This document shows positions 17,142 through 25,941 of a DNA stretch of 64,000 nucleotides, one piece after another. Position 1 is the stretch's first letter. Every line of letters begins with the position of its first letter. Position numbers and translations under genes: made by a program. Location: assembly GCF_003967595.1 (NCBI RefSeq), contig NZ_BIFW01000004.1:167599-231598 (forward strand), given 5' to 3'. This DNA is from Companilactobacillus musae (GTDB lineage Bacteria > Bacillota > Bacilli > Lactobacillales > Lactobacillaceae). Under the pieces are notes generated by a model. It worked only from the letters and a program-made list of their open reading frames with translations, ran no database searches and was not told the origin of the DNA.

Positions 17142-19628
17142 ATGAGAATGAAAAAACTTATCAGAGCCCTATCACTTATTTTCACAATATTATTTATTTT
17201 TCTCTTAACCTCAACCAAAATAGCAAATGCTGCTAATGCAAATAATTTTGATGATGGTATTAGTAATTGGGGGTCCTACACCAATCCTTCTGCACAATTT
17301 AATACATTATCTATGGGTATTAAGGGTCTTAGTCTGGGCTATTCCTTTGGTTTAACTCAAGATACTAGTGGAAAGGTTTTTCAAGGACATACCAGTTCTG
17401 ACAGTGACTTTTTAAAGCCAACCGTTACTACTGGTTCTAATTCATCATACTTTTCTAAGATAAATGAATTTATTGATGATAATGGAACATATAGAAATGC
17501 TCTTTTTCAAGGTCAATCTAATTCTTCTACTGTAGCTACTCAAGGTGTTTCCTTCACTTCACCTGACTTTATGATTGTTCCTTCAGACAATACGTCATCA
17601 AAAATTTATTCCAGTAATTTTGCACTTTTAGGTAGCAACTTTAACAATAATGGTAATACTGGACTTACTAATAAGAAATTTTATGCCGCCAATCTAGGAA
17701 AAGATGCCAATGGTAATGATCGTTATGCTTATAAAATCATTGGTGATTTTACTAGAAATGAAAATTCAGACAATAATGGAACATATAATCTTCAAGCTGA
17801 AATCCTATTAAGACCTTCTCCTACTAATAACGCCATTGTTCAAAGGGAATTATATTTATACAATCCGAATAATAACTCGCAAAAGTTTACAGTTTTATTC
17901 GGTGAAGATACAAGTATGAAAAATGGGTACAGCCTTCCAGATAGTGTTCCTGTTTATGATCTTGGTAGTAAACGTGGTGTCTATGTCGATAGTGATGGAT
18001 ACAATGGTCACAACTATCGGCTATATGTTACTAACGAAGTCTCCGATGGCTTTAATTCCTATACTGGACAATCTAAATCAGGCTCAGCCGTTAATTGGGT
18101 AGATGCCTTTTCCAATAAAATTGTTTCTGGAACTGGTGCCGAAACACAGAATAATCCTACGGGTACTCAATTATCTGGATTTGGTGATTCAGCCTACACT
18201 TTAAAATGGAGTCCTACAACCTTAGGACCTTACCAAACTGCCCATTACAGTTCCACTTTTGGTGTTGCTGCCAGTCCTGTTTCAGTTCCAACTGCAACCA
18301 AAACCTACAAAAATGAATCCAGATCTGACGGCACTAATCATATCGGTGACAAATTAAAATTCACTTTAAAAATGATCAATAATGGTTATAGCGCCAGCTG
18401 GAGCTATCAAAAACTAACCGATGAAATCCCTACTGGGCTTCAAATTGATCCCAACTCCATCAAGCAATCAAGTAACGGCGGTACCGCCAGCAGTCTTGTG
18501 CCAGGTGACTACGATTCTGATCAACACACCTTGACTGTTTATCCCAATACCACTTTAACGGATCAAAAATATACTACAATTACCTTTGAAGCTAGTATTG
18601 TTAAAAGTGCTCTTAATAATTTAAACAGTGATGGTGCTATTACTAATAAGGCTACATTCACTGGTACTGATACCGGTAATGGCGAAACTTCGAGTAAAGA
18701 TTTTGACGCCTCCGTTGATATACCAATTCAACAACCTAGCTTTAATTATTCATTTTCAAAAAAAGTTCTGAATGTCACTAACGGAGATACTGATTATAAA
18801 ACTAGCGTCAATGCCAAAAAGGGCGATACCGTTAGATTCAAATTGCTTTATACAGTTGCTTCAAGCAGCAAAGATACTCTAGTCAGTGGTGCCAAGATGA
18901 CTGATGACTTACCTGCCGGTCTTGAATTCACTTCTTCTTCTAAATATGCCGAAGTTACTGGTCCAGATAACTATACTTATAAAGATGATTTCAACGATGG
19001 TGGTTTGGGTATTGGTAATGTCACTCAAGGTACGAGCGTCACAGTCATTTTCGATGCTAAAGTTACTGCTTCAACTGCGGGAAAAGTAACTAATACTGCT
19101 ACTGTCAGTGGCGGAACAACTAGCGCTAATGAAACTCCTGGTGACATGATATCTGATGGTGCTGACATAAACATTCAAAATGTTGATTCTATTACCAGTA
19201 CACCTAGTTCTATCGACTTTGGTGCCGTCAATATGTATGGCGAATCTGCTACTTTAACGAATAAAAGTACTGTTGGAGAATTAGTCGTAACTCATCCAGA
19301 CACCAACGATTTCAACGTTAACGTAGCCTATGACAACGATAATGAAGGCACTAAAATGAAAAATAACAATAACGATTCCCTCTCAACTGACGGTTCTGGC
19401 CTACTCTTTATTAAACAAAGAACTAATTCTGCCACTGATAAGGGTACATGGACGCCTTTACTTCCAGGAGGAACGCCGATTCAAACAGAATCCTTTAAAG
19501 GTAATCAGCAAACCTTGAATCTATCAAATTACGTTGGTGTCGGCGATTGGAAGATCAAGCTTGCACCCGAAACGACGATTGGTACTTACCATGGAACATT
19601 GACTTGGACTTTAAGTGAATCAGTTTAG
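17142..19628 (+). CDS. WxL-domain secreted surface protein (paralogue)
   Basis: A protein of 828 residues, paralogous to the one at 13213: same signal-peptide type, the shared core LLRPSPTNNAIVQRELYLYN, DUF11-like repeats (LTDEIPTGLQIDPNSI; MTDDLPAGLEF) and the WxL-like end (IDFGAVNMYG, LLFIKQRTNS, YVGVGDWKIKL, LTWTL). Here the last motif is a true W-x-L. AAAGGGGGAA precedes ATG 17142. Likely a non-covalently wall-attached protein with a role in adhesion or surface structure; no enzymatic motif is visible. The two paralogues flank lplA, consistent with a local duplication. Confidence 0.78.
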   Translation: MRMKKLIRALSLIFTILFIFLLTSTKIANAANANNFDDGISNWGSYTNPSAQFNTLSMGIKGLSLGYSFGLTQDTSGKVFQGHTSSDSDFLKPTVTTGSNSSYFSKINEFIDDNGTYRNALFQGQSNSSTVATQGVSFTSPDFMIVPSDNTSSKIYSSNFALLGSNFNNNGNTGLTNKKFYAANLGKDANGNDRYAYKIIGDFTRNENSDNNGTYNLQAEILLRPSPTNNAIVQRELYLYNPNNNSQKFTVLFGEDTSMKNGYSLPDSVPVYDLGSKRGVYVDSDGYNGHNYRLYVTNEVSDGFNSYTGQSKSGSAVNWVDAFSNKIVSGTGAETQNNPTGTQLSGFGDSAYTLKWSPTTLGPYQTAHYSSTFGVAASPVSVPTATKTYKNESRSDGTNHIGDKLKFTLKMINNGYSASWSYQKLTDEIPTGLQIDPNSIKQSSNGGTASSLVPGDYDSDQHTLTVYPNTTLTDQKYTTITFEASIVKSALNNLNSDGAITNKATFTGTDTGNGETSSKDFDASVDIPIQQPSFNYSFSKKVLNVTNGDTDYKTSVNAKKGDTVRFKLLYTVASSSKDTLVSGAKMTDDLPAGLEFTSSSKYAEVTGPDNYTYKDDFNDGGLGIGNVTQGTSVTVIFDAKVTASTAGKVTNTATVSGGTTSANETPGDMISDGADINIQNVDSITSTPSSIDFGAVNMYGESATLTNKSTVGELVVTHPDTNDFNVNVAYDNDNEGTKMKNNNNDSLSTDGSGLLFIKQRTNSATDKGTWTPLLPGGTPIQTESFKGNQQTLNLSNYVGVGDWKIKLAPETTIGTYHGTLTWTLSESV

Positions 19629-19721
19629 AAAATCGTAAAAAAGATTAAGTTTCCTTAATAATGACTACACTAATAAAACAATTTGTTATTCTTATCTCGT
19701 AGGAATCAGTTGTTTTTATAA

Positions 19722-19759
19722 AAAAAGAGTCGCTCACAAATGTGAACGGCTCTTTTTTT
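19722..19759. terminator. Bidirectional terminator
   Basis: AAAAAAGAGTCG ... CGGCTCTTTTTTT hairpin with an inner CACA/TGTG stem between convergent genes. Confidence 0.85.
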
Positions 19760-19762
19760 GCC

Positions 19763-20401
19763 TTAAATCGCTTTAGATAAAACCCAATCATTAACATCCC
19801 CATGGCTCAAATTAACATGTTTAACTGAACGAACGGAGAAATTGTTCTTCTTATAAAACTTAACATTTTTCTTAGTATTAGTTTCCAAAATAATATTTCG
19901 ATAACCAATTTTTTTAACGTACGGACTAATGTGATTGTTGAGCATCTTACTACCGATACCTTGACCACGTAAACTTTTATCCACGGCCAAATATTCAACA
20001 ACACATTTTCTTTTACCTTTGACTTTATCGAATAGATCTTCAAACTTAAAGATATCGAATGCATTGAAACCATTGAATCCGCTCTTAATAATTTCCGGTA
20101 TTAATTTCAAACCGTCCATCGACAGATAATCCCAATTATTGATTTGTCTGCCTTGATTGAATTCAATTAGAGCCACTGCTCTAGGCGTTCCCTTTCCGTC
20201 AGCTCCAACATAAACCAAACCTTTTTTCATAAATACATTAACTTCTAAGGCAAAATATTTACGCATTAATTTATCAAACTTAGCGCTTGATCTAAACTCC
20301 TGTGGAAACATATTCCTTGTTGTTATGTATTCTCTAAATGATTCTACTAGTAAATTTATTATCTGGGGTTTATCACTGTTCAACCCGCTTCGAAAATCCA
20401 A
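19763..20401 (-). CDS. GNAT family N-acetyltransferase
   Basis: A protein of 212 residues. The acetyl-CoA site is LAVDKSLRGQGIGSKMLNNH (residues ~143-162), followed by the GYRNIILET strand and the NVKFYKKNNF helix typical of GNAT enzymes. The N-terminal half, with acceptor-specific features, gives no substrate clue. Start is TTG 20401 behind AGGAGG. It diverges from the MFS gene. Confidence 0.82.
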   Translation of the reverse strand: MDFRSGLNSDKPQIINLLVESFREYITTRNMFPQEFRSSAKFDKLMRKYFALEVNVFMKKGLVYVGADGKGTPRAVALIEFNQGRQINNWDYLSMDGLKLIPEIIKSGFNGFNAFDIFKFEDLFDKVKGKRKCVVEYLAVDKSLRGQGIGSKMLNNHISPYVKKIGYRNIILETNTKKNVKFYKKNNFSVRSVKHVNLSHGDVNDWVLSKAI

Positions 20402-20607
20402 AAATATGACCTCCTTATTAAGTCATGTTTATATAATAGCCACTTCTATACTGATTGTCCATCAATAGCGACCAATTATAAAATATTTATATGCCAAAAG
20501 TAGATTTTGTTATATATATTTAACAGAAAAGTTAGATTAAAGTATTAGACATTAATATAGAAGCATAGTACCATTATCAGTAATGTGAGATTTCAAGTTC
20601 ATAACTG

Positions 20608-20680
20608 GCCGATATCTAAGTTCTTCTTAGAATATCGGCTTTCTTATAATCAACTACTATCAACAGATGGTAGTTTTTTT
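20608..20680 (+). promoter_or_regulatory. Tandem hairpin attenuator in the MFS leader
   Basis: Hairpin 1 (GCCGATAT-CTAAG / CTTAG-ATATCGGC, 20608-20639) is followed by TTTCTT. Hairpin 2 (AACTACTATC / GATGGTAGTT, 20652-20675) is a perfect 10-bp stem with one G-U pair, a four-base loop and T5. Both lie between the likely promoter (about 20520-20560) and the MFS start at 20711. A full terminator 30 bases before a coding sequence suggests conditional readthrough. No leader peptide or known riboswitch core is recognised. Confidence 0.5.
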
Positions 20681-20710
20681 GAACTCAAATAACTTATGGG
20701 GAGGGGAATT

Positions 20711-21892
20711 ATGGGAAAGAACAAAAAATCAATCTACATTCTTGTATTCAGTAACTTTTTAATTTGTTTAGGTATCGGCCTAGTTATTCCGGTCACACCT
20801 TTCATTAAAAATGAATTTCATTTCAGTACATCACAAATGGGAGTAATGACTTCACTGTTTGCCTTTGCACAATTCGTTGCATCACCAATTGTTGGTAAAA
20901 TGTCTGACAAAATCGGTCGTAAACCAGTCATTGTTTTCGGATTATTCACATATATGATTTCTGAATTCATTTTTGCGATTGCAACAACCTTACCGATTTT
21001 CAATCTTTCTCGTATCATCGGTGGATTATCGGCAGCAATGGTTATTCCTACTTCTATGGCATTGGGATCTGATTTAACTACTTTAAAAGACCGTGCTAAA
21101 GTTATTGGTTGGCTTTCTGCTGCCTTTAGTGGTGGATTAATCTTAGGGCCTGGTCTTGGCGGTATCCTAGCTGGTATCACTTATAAGACACCCTTCTGGG
21201 TTGCTGGTGTCTTAAGCATCACTAGTGCTATCTTTACTTACTTCTTCTTAAAAGAAGACAAAGAGGTCCTTGAAGCCGAGGAAGCTGAGGCTGAAAAGAA
21301 AGCTCAACAAAAAGGCTCAATCAGAGCAATTCTTACTTTGCCAATGGTTATGCTTTTTGGAATGATCTTAGTTTCATCATTTGGTCTACAAGGATTCGAA
21401 AGTATTTATAGTATTTACGTTAATCAGGTATTTGATTTTGGTTTAGGGACTATTGCCCTAGTATTAACTTTAAACGGAATTATTTCCTTAATTTTACAAG
21501 TCGCAGCTTTTAACTGGATCATCAATAAAATCGGTGAAATGCGTCTAATCAGTATTGCATTCTTATTGAGTGCTATCTGTGTCTTTTGGATAACTCAAGC
21601 CCATTCACACATCGAAGTTATCGTTGCTACGTTAGTTATCTTCTCATCATTTGATCTATTAAGACCTGCCATTACCACTCTTCTAACTAAATCAAGTCGT
21701 TCTAACCAAGGATTGATCAATGGTATGAATATGTCATTAACTAGTGTCGGAAATGTTATTGGACCCTTGATGTCTGGTGCTTTGATGGATTGGAATACAC
21801 ACTATCCATACTTAGTCGTAACGTTTATCTTGGCAGCTTCATATCTATTAACTTTTGTTGTCAGAAGGCATCCAATCGTTCCAGCTGAATAG
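20711..21892 (+). CDS. MFS multidrug-type efflux transporter
   Basis: A protein of 393 residues with 12 predicted membrane segments. The DHA1 drug-efflux signatures are present: GKMSDKIGRKPVIV after segment 2, and the antiporter motif C region GLILGPGLGGILAG in segment 5. A charged central loop (EEAEAEKKAQQKGS) separates the halves. It resembles NorA/MdtG-type drug:proton antiporters. GGGGAGGGG lies six bases before ATG 20711. The intrinsic terminator in its leader suggests induction by a substrate or translation stress. Confidence 0.85.
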   Translation: MGKNKKSIYILVFSNFLICLGIGLVIPVTPFIKNEFHFSTSQMGVMTSLFAFAQFVASPIVGKMSDKIGRKPVIVFGLFTYMISEFIFAIATTLPIFNLSRIIGGLSAAMVIPTSMALGSDLTTLKDRAKVIGWLSAAFSGGLILGPGLGGILAGITYKTPFWVAGVLSITSAIFTYFFLKEDKEVLEAEEAEAEKKAQQKGSIRAILTLPMVMLFGMILVSSFGLQGFESIYSIYVNQVFDFGLGTIALVLTLNGIISLILQVAAFNWIINKIGEMRLISIAFLLSAICVFWITQAHSHIEVIVATLVIFSSFDLLRPAITTLLTKSSRSNQGLINGMNMSLTSVGNVIGPLMSGALMDWNTHYPYLVVTFILAASYLLTFVVRRHPIVPAE

Positions 21893-21893
21893 T

Positions 21894-21967
21894 AAAAAGG
21901 ACAGTATCTATAAAAGAGCATTCGAGTATATAAAATACTTGAATCTTTTAACAGATATTGTCCTTTT
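21894..21967. terminator. Long-hairpin terminator
   Basis: AAAAGGACAGTATCT pairs with AGATATTGTCCTTTTT; the loop holds a second stem-loop (AAGTATTTTATATACTT on the minus strand). The same two-tier design recurs at 27057 and 32064. Confidence 0.75.
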
Positions 21968-21978
21968 TTATTAAAAAA

Positions 21979-22188
21979 TTATTTTTGTCTTCTTTTGATT
22001 ATCGTATAACTCAACCACTGACACAAAATGATTAAAACTAGAAAAATTCCTAAAATACCTAGACTAACCATTCTGATCTGTGGGGTTTGAGTTACCCCAG
22101 TGCCATCAACTTTTCTTAGCAAAATAAAAATCACACCTATAACAAATATAATTAACCAAATAAAATTAATTATTCGCCAAATTTTCAT
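21979..22188 (-). CDS. Small two-helix membrane protein
   Basis: Sixty-nine residues with two membrane segments (FIWLIIFVIGVIFILL and LGILGIFLVLIILCQWLSY) separated by a short polar loop. The end is basic (KRRQK). GGGGGG precedes the start. I do not recognise a family; small proteins of this shape are common next to transporter genes in lactobacilli. Confidence 0.6.
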   Translation of the reverse strand: MKIWRIINFIWLIIFVIGVIFILLRKVDGTGVTQTPQIRMVSLGILGIFLVLIILCQWLSYTIIKRRQK

Positions 22189-22233
22189 CTGTTTCCCCCC
22201 TTACCAATAACAGAATACTACTACTTTTCCTCA

Positions 22234-22276
22234 AAAAAAATGACCAACTGCAAAAGCAATTGATCATTTTCTATTT
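22234..22276 (-). terminator. Terminator after gdhA
   Basis: AAATGATCAA ... TTGGTCATTT with an inner TGC/GCA stem, followed on the minus strand by a T8 run. Confidence 0.75.
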
Positions 22277-22277
22277 T

Positions 22278-23624
22278 TTAAACCAAACCTTGAGCAAGCA
22301 TTGCTTTAGCGACTTTTTCAAATCCGGCAATATTGGCTCCGGCTTGGAAATCCTTGCCTAGATCATATTCTTTATCAGCAGCAGCAGTTTTATCATAAAT
22401 ATCTTGCATGATGTCTTGCAACTGTCCGTCAACATCTTCAAAACTCCAAGATAGTCGTTCACTATTTTGACTCATCTCCAAAGCCGATACAGCTACACCA
22501 CCAGCATTGGCTGCTTTGGCAGGTCCATAAATAATTTGATTATCTTTATAAACCTTAATAGCTTCAGTATTACTTGGCATGTTAGCACCTTCAGCAATAT
22601 ACTTAACGCCATCTTTAGCAATTAGTTGAGCTTTCTTACCATCAATTTCATTTTGAGTAGCACATGGTAAAGCAATATCATAATCAATACTCAAATCCCA
22701 AACTGAACCTTCAAAGTACTGAGCCGTTTTGATTTTATCAGCATATTCTTTAATTCGAGCACGTTCAACTTCTTTAATTTGTTTAACTGTTGCTAAATCA
22801 ATTCCATTCGAATCATATATATAACCATTTGAATCAGAAACAGTTACTACTTTAGCACCCTTTTCTTGGGCTTTTTGCAAAGCGTAAATTGCTACATTTC
22901 CAGCACCAGAGATCTTAACTACTTTATTCTTCAAAGTATCATTTTGATCTTTTACTAAGGCATCCAAGTAGTAAATCAAACCAAAACCAGTAGCTTCAAT
23001 TCTAGCTAATGAACCGCCATATTGCAATCCTTTACCTGTTAAAATACCATTTTGTGATCCATTCAAACGCTTGTATTGACCATACAAGTAGCCGATCTCG
23101 CGTCCACCAACACCGATATCACCGGCGGGAACATCAAGATCTGGACCAATATGTTTTTGGAGTTCCGTCATAAAACTTTGACAAAAACGCATAATCTCTA
23201 AATCAGATTTACCTTTAGGATCAAAATCAGAACCACCCTTGCCACCACCAATGGGCAACCCTGTTAAACTATTTTTTAAAATTTGTTCAAAACCTAAAAA
23301 TTTAACAATACTCAAATTAACACTAGGATGGAAACGTAAGCCACCCTTATAAGGTCCAATAGCGGAATTAAATTGCACTCTAAAACCTCGATTAATTTGG
23401 AAGTTTCCTTTGTCATCTTGCCAAGGAACTCGGAATTGAATCACACGTTCAGGCTCAACCATCAGGCCCAAGATATTTGCTTTAATATATTCTGGATGTT
23501 TCTTTAAAACAGGTTTCAAACTATCTATAACAGTAAAAACTGCTTCCTGAAATTCTGATTGATCAGGATCTCTACTAATAATCTTCTCTTTTAGACCTTT
23601 AATATAAGTCTCGACATCTGTCAT
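22278..23624 (-). CDS. gdhA: NADP-type glutamate dehydrogenase
   Basis: A protein of 448 residues, the usual length of the hexameric class. It interconverts 2-oxoglutarate plus ammonia and glutamate. The active-site region LPIGGGKGGSDFDPKGKSD (residues ~122-140) carries the catalytic lysine. The dinucleotide-binding stretch VVKISGAGNVAIYALQKA (~235-252) has the G-x-G-x-x-A form and is followed by SDSNGY, more consistent with NADP than NAD use. In lactobacilli this enzyme supplies 2-oxoglutarate for amino acid transamination and flavour formation. The start has AGGTAGG upstream; it is monocistronic. Confidence 0.95.
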   Translation of the reverse strand: MTDVETYIKGLKEKIISRDPDQSEFQEAVFTVIDSLKPVLKKHPEYIKANILGLMVEPERVIQFRVPWQDDKGNFQINRGFRVQFNSAIGPYKGGLRFHPSVNLSIVKFLGFEQILKNSLTGLPIGGGKGGSDFDPKGKSDLEIMRFCQSFMTELQKHIGPDLDVPAGDIGVGGREIGYLYGQYKRLNGSQNGILTGKGLQYGGSLARIEATGFGLIYYLDALVKDQNDTLKNKVVKISGAGNVAIYALQKAQEKGAKVVTVSDSNGYIYDSNGIDLATVKQIKEVERARIKEYADKIKTAQYFEGSVWDLSIDYDIALPCATQNEIDGKKAQLIAKDGVKYIAEGANMPSNTEAIKVYKDNQIIYGPAKAANAGGVAVSALEMSQNSERLSWSFEDVDGQLQDIMQDIYDKTAAADKEYDLGKDFQAGANIAGFEKVAKAMLAQGLV

Positions 23625-23757
23625 AAAACAACCTACCTTCTATAAAAGTAACGATTCATCCGTATATTTAATAACCCATTAAATAATAAGATTGATATTA
23701 TTATATCCCTTTATTAGAATTAATAACTTTAAATTAGAAAATTATTTAACTTGAATA

Positions 23758-24177
23758 TTACTTTATCCAAATCAATTGTTCTTCTTTCTCATTATTCCCT
23801 CGGTCAATATCTGTAAAATTTAGCTTAAAATCATTTTGCCGATAAAAACTACGAGCAGCCAGATTTTTTAAATAAACATCGAGTATCAATTGATCATAAT
23901 TTTGCTTTAAGTAATTCAACAATTGTCTACCAATTCCTTGATTTCGATATTTTTTATCAACAAAAATTCCTGCAATATAATCATCTTTTAAACCTACAAA
24001 GCCTTTGATATTACCTTCAACATAAACAAATATATCCGCTTGTTGGAACTGTTCTTTGACTTCATTTAAGTGATCAAGCCAATAATTTTTATCAACAAAA
24101 TCATGTGCATCAAGATTTCCCTGCAACCAAATCTGTCCTATTCGATCAAGTTCTTTTTTTTGCATTCTTCTAATCAT
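23758..24177 (-). CDS. GNAT acetyltransferase, YjaB-like
   Basis: About 139 residues covering one GNAT domain: IRRMQKKELDRIGQIWLQGN at the start, GFVGLKDDYIAGIFVDKKYR, the acetyl-CoA loop RNQGIGRQLLNYL and the LAARSFYRQNDF helix. The order and spacing recall E. coli YjaB. ATG 24177 is favoured because GGTG lies ten bases upstream. The substrate is unknown. Confidence 0.75.
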   Translation of the reverse strand: MIRRMQKKELDRIGQIWLQGNLDAHDFVDKNYWLDHLNEVKEQFQQADIFVYVEGNIKGFVGLKDDYIAGIFVDKKYRNQGIGRQLLNYLKQNYDQLILDVYLKNLAARSFYRQNDFKLNFTDIDRGNNEKEEQLIWIK

Positions 24178-24224
24178 ATTTGCCAATCACCTTTTAATTT
24201 GCTAGAATAATTTTAAATTAATCA

Positions 24225-24307
24225 ACACCGCCGGGTGTCATTTAAAAAAGTACTCTTACCAATTCCATTAGGCCAAAGAAGGAATTGCTAGGGGTACTTA
24301 TTTTTTT
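24225..24307 (+). promoter_or_regulatory. Riboswitch-like leader, probably guanidine-sensing
   Basis: Hairpin 1 (ACACC-GCCG-GGTGT, 24225-24238) is followed by a longer hairpin (AAGTACTC ... CAATTCC / GGAATTG ... GGGTACTT, 24248-24299) ending in T7, a full intrinsic terminator. The 14-base loop of hairpin 2 contains GGCC (24271-24274), which can pair with the GCC of loop 1. The layout of two hairpins, loop-loop contact and terminator ahead of an SMR guanidinium exporter is what I expect of a guanidine-IV type ON switch. The class is inferred from context and shape, not by a covariance model. Confidence 0.55.
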
Positions 24308-24320
24308 GGAGGAAAATATT

Positions 24321-24641
24321 ATGAATTGGATCTATTTAATTACTGCCGGACTTTTTGAAGTCGTTTGGGCAACTACCATGAAATTAAGCCATGGATTTAC
24401 TAAGTTAAACTACACCATCTTAACTATTGTAGGATTAGCTTTGAGCATGGGGTTATTAGCTTTAGCTGTCAAAAAGATGCCTATGAGTCTAGCCTATCCA
24501 ATTTGGACTGGCGTGGGAGCAGTTGGCTCTATTATTGTCGGCGTATTTCTTTTCGGCGATAAAATGTCCCCTCTAACTTGGGTCTTTGTTGTTCTTTTAT
24601 TAGTTAGTATTATCGGAATCAAGTTCACTTCTGGTAGCTAA
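24321..24641 (+). CDS. gdx: SMR family guanidinium exporter (SugE/Gdx type)
   Basis: A protein of 106 residues with four membrane helices. The essential glutamate is in helix 1 (AGLFEVVWAT), followed by KLSHGFT and the SLAYPIWTGVGAVGS signature in helix 3. The W-A after the glutamate and the GFT motif point to the Gdx/SugE branch, which exchanges guanidinium for protons as an antiparallel dimer, rather than the EmrE drug branch. GGAGG lies eight bases before ATG 24321. The terminator-ended leader just upstream supports ligand-controlled expression. Its stop overlaps the converging DUF1275 gene by four bases. Confidence 0.85.
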   Translation: MNWIYLITAGLFEVVWATTMKLSHGFTKLNYTILTIVGLALSMGLLALAVKKMPMSLAYPIWTGVGAVGSIIVGVFLFGDKMSPLTWVFVVLLLVSIIGIKFTSGS

Positions 24642-25312
24642 GTATCCCTTCGATACAAGAGAATCGTATAATAGCTACCTACGATCAATAACAATGCCGG
24701 TACAAACCAAATCGTTCTTAAGAAGAACCATTTTTGCAATAAGGCCGAAACCACTGCTCCACCAGAAAATCCTAAAACTAATTCAAAATAGGTTTTGGAC
24801 ACAGTTATGTTATTACTACGTCGATGATAAAAATATTCAACAAACGCTATTATGGCTTTTTTCAAATTACCGGTTGAGAAAACATTGTTGTATCCTAAAC
24901 CTTCAATCTGATCAAAGGAAACATTTTGCATTGCCATTACAAACGCCAACAATGGCACGACGTATAAATTGGAAACAGTTTTTGGTAAAAAACCTACTAT
25001 AATACAGATAATAAATTCTGCTACCAAACTAGTTAAACGCCAATAATGACTACGATTATTTTTATGTTTCAAAATTTCTACTGCAATGATTCCTAAACAG
25101 AAGAAAAACATCGTTGCAATTTTTGTTACAATTCCTGGCAAGTTGTGTCTAGCAATATCGACACTCAAAAAAACAATGTTTCCTGTTTGTCCAGCTGCCA
25201 AAACATGACCACGTTGTACAAAAGTGTAAGCATCTATAAAGCCACCAATAAAAGTTAAACCAATTGCAATTTCTCGCAATTGGAATAATTTAAAACTTTG
25301 AAATCTCTTCAT
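24638..25312 (-). CDS. YoaK/DUF1275 family membrane protein
   Basis: A protein of 224 residues with about six membrane segments and the DUF1275 signatures: FIGGFIDAYTFVQRGHVLAA, then GQTGNIVFLSVDIA and VMAMQNVSFDQIEG. The family is widespread and its function is not established. GAAGGATT precedes ATG 25312. It converges on and slightly overlaps the SMR gene, so the two share no terminator. Confidence 0.85.
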   Translation of the reverse strand: MKRFQSFKLFQLREIAIGLTFIGGFIDAYTFVQRGHVLAAGQTGNIVFLSVDIARHNLPGIVTKIATMFFFCLGIIAVEILKHKNNRSHYWRLTSLVAEFIICIIVGFLPKTVSNLYVVPLLAFVMAMQNVSFDQIEGLGYNNVFSTGNLKKAIIAFVEYFYHRRSNNITVSKTYFELVLGFSGGAVVSALLQKWFFLRTIWFVPALLLIVGSYYTILLYRRDT

Positions 25313-25452
25313 TTCAATCCTTCTTCAATTCCATCTAATACAATCATCTTACCAAAACAAACTAATTTCAGTCATTATTTTATCAGCACCAATTAATGAC
25401 AACGCTTTCGTTATGAGTTATGCTTTAGTCAAAGTTGAAAGGATGCGATACT

Positions 25453-25704
25453 ATGTTGACACCTGAAGATATTAATCAAGAAATCAAGGAATATAATGAA
25501 GCTAAATTAGAAATCATTCGTCAAAATCCTTGGTTGATTCCTGCATCAATTGCTCTAATGACCATCCCTATGGCAGTTTCAATTCATGGATTTTGGAAAA
25601 ACGCCCAATTAAAAAAGCGCCTTAAGATTGAACGTGAAAAAACTAAGCAATTACAAAATGGAAAAAACAGTCTCCCCAAGATTCGTCCTTTCCATAATTT
25701 TTAA
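25453..25704 (+). CDS. Small membrane protein with charged tail
   Basis: About 83 residues: a charged N-terminal helix (TPEDINQEIKEYNEAKLEII), one membrane segment (WLIPASIALMTIPMAVSI) and a basic helical tail (QLKKRLKIEREKTKQLQ). ATG 25453 lies eight bases after GAAAGG. I do not recognise the family; the shape fits a single-pass membrane protein with a cytosolic coiled tail. Confidence 0.6.
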   Translation: MLTPEDINQEIKEYNEAKLEIIRQNPWLIPASIALMTIPMAVSIHGFWKNAQLKKRLKIEREKTKQLQNGKNSLPKIRPFHNF

Positions 25705-25709
25705 CAAAA

Positions 25710-25743
25710 TAAGAACGGTATCTGTTAATAGATACTGTTTTTT
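25710..25743 (+). terminator. Rho-independent terminator
   Basis: AACGGTATCT pairs with AGATACTGTT, then T-run. Confidence 0.8.
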
Positions 25744-25790
25744 TATTATCTAATTTTGAAATAATTAATAAAGTAATAAATCAATTCAGA

Positions 25791-25829
25791 ACAATAAGAA
25801 AATTGATTCAGTAGTAAAATTCTTATTGT
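25791..25829. repeat. Decayed copy of the 27.2-kb palindromic element
   Basis: Inverted ends ACAATAAGAA/TTCTTATTGT enclose a core that, with its flanks, matches the left part of the larger element over about 25 bases (GAAAAT-G--TCAGTAGT-AAATTC). The centre is missing, so it looks like a deletion derivative. Confidence 0.5.
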
Positions 25830-25941
25830 GGAAGACAGTTCTACACTATAAACGAATATAGGAAAGAACCTAATTTATTTTGTGGTAGCACTTTTTTTAT
25901 TAATCCACTATCATAGAAATATATTTAATCGGGGGGATATT

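Noticed and set aside
20402..20710. T-box or known riboswitch before the MFS gene
   Set aside because: No T-box core sequence and no recognisable aptamer; only terminator-like hairpins are supported.
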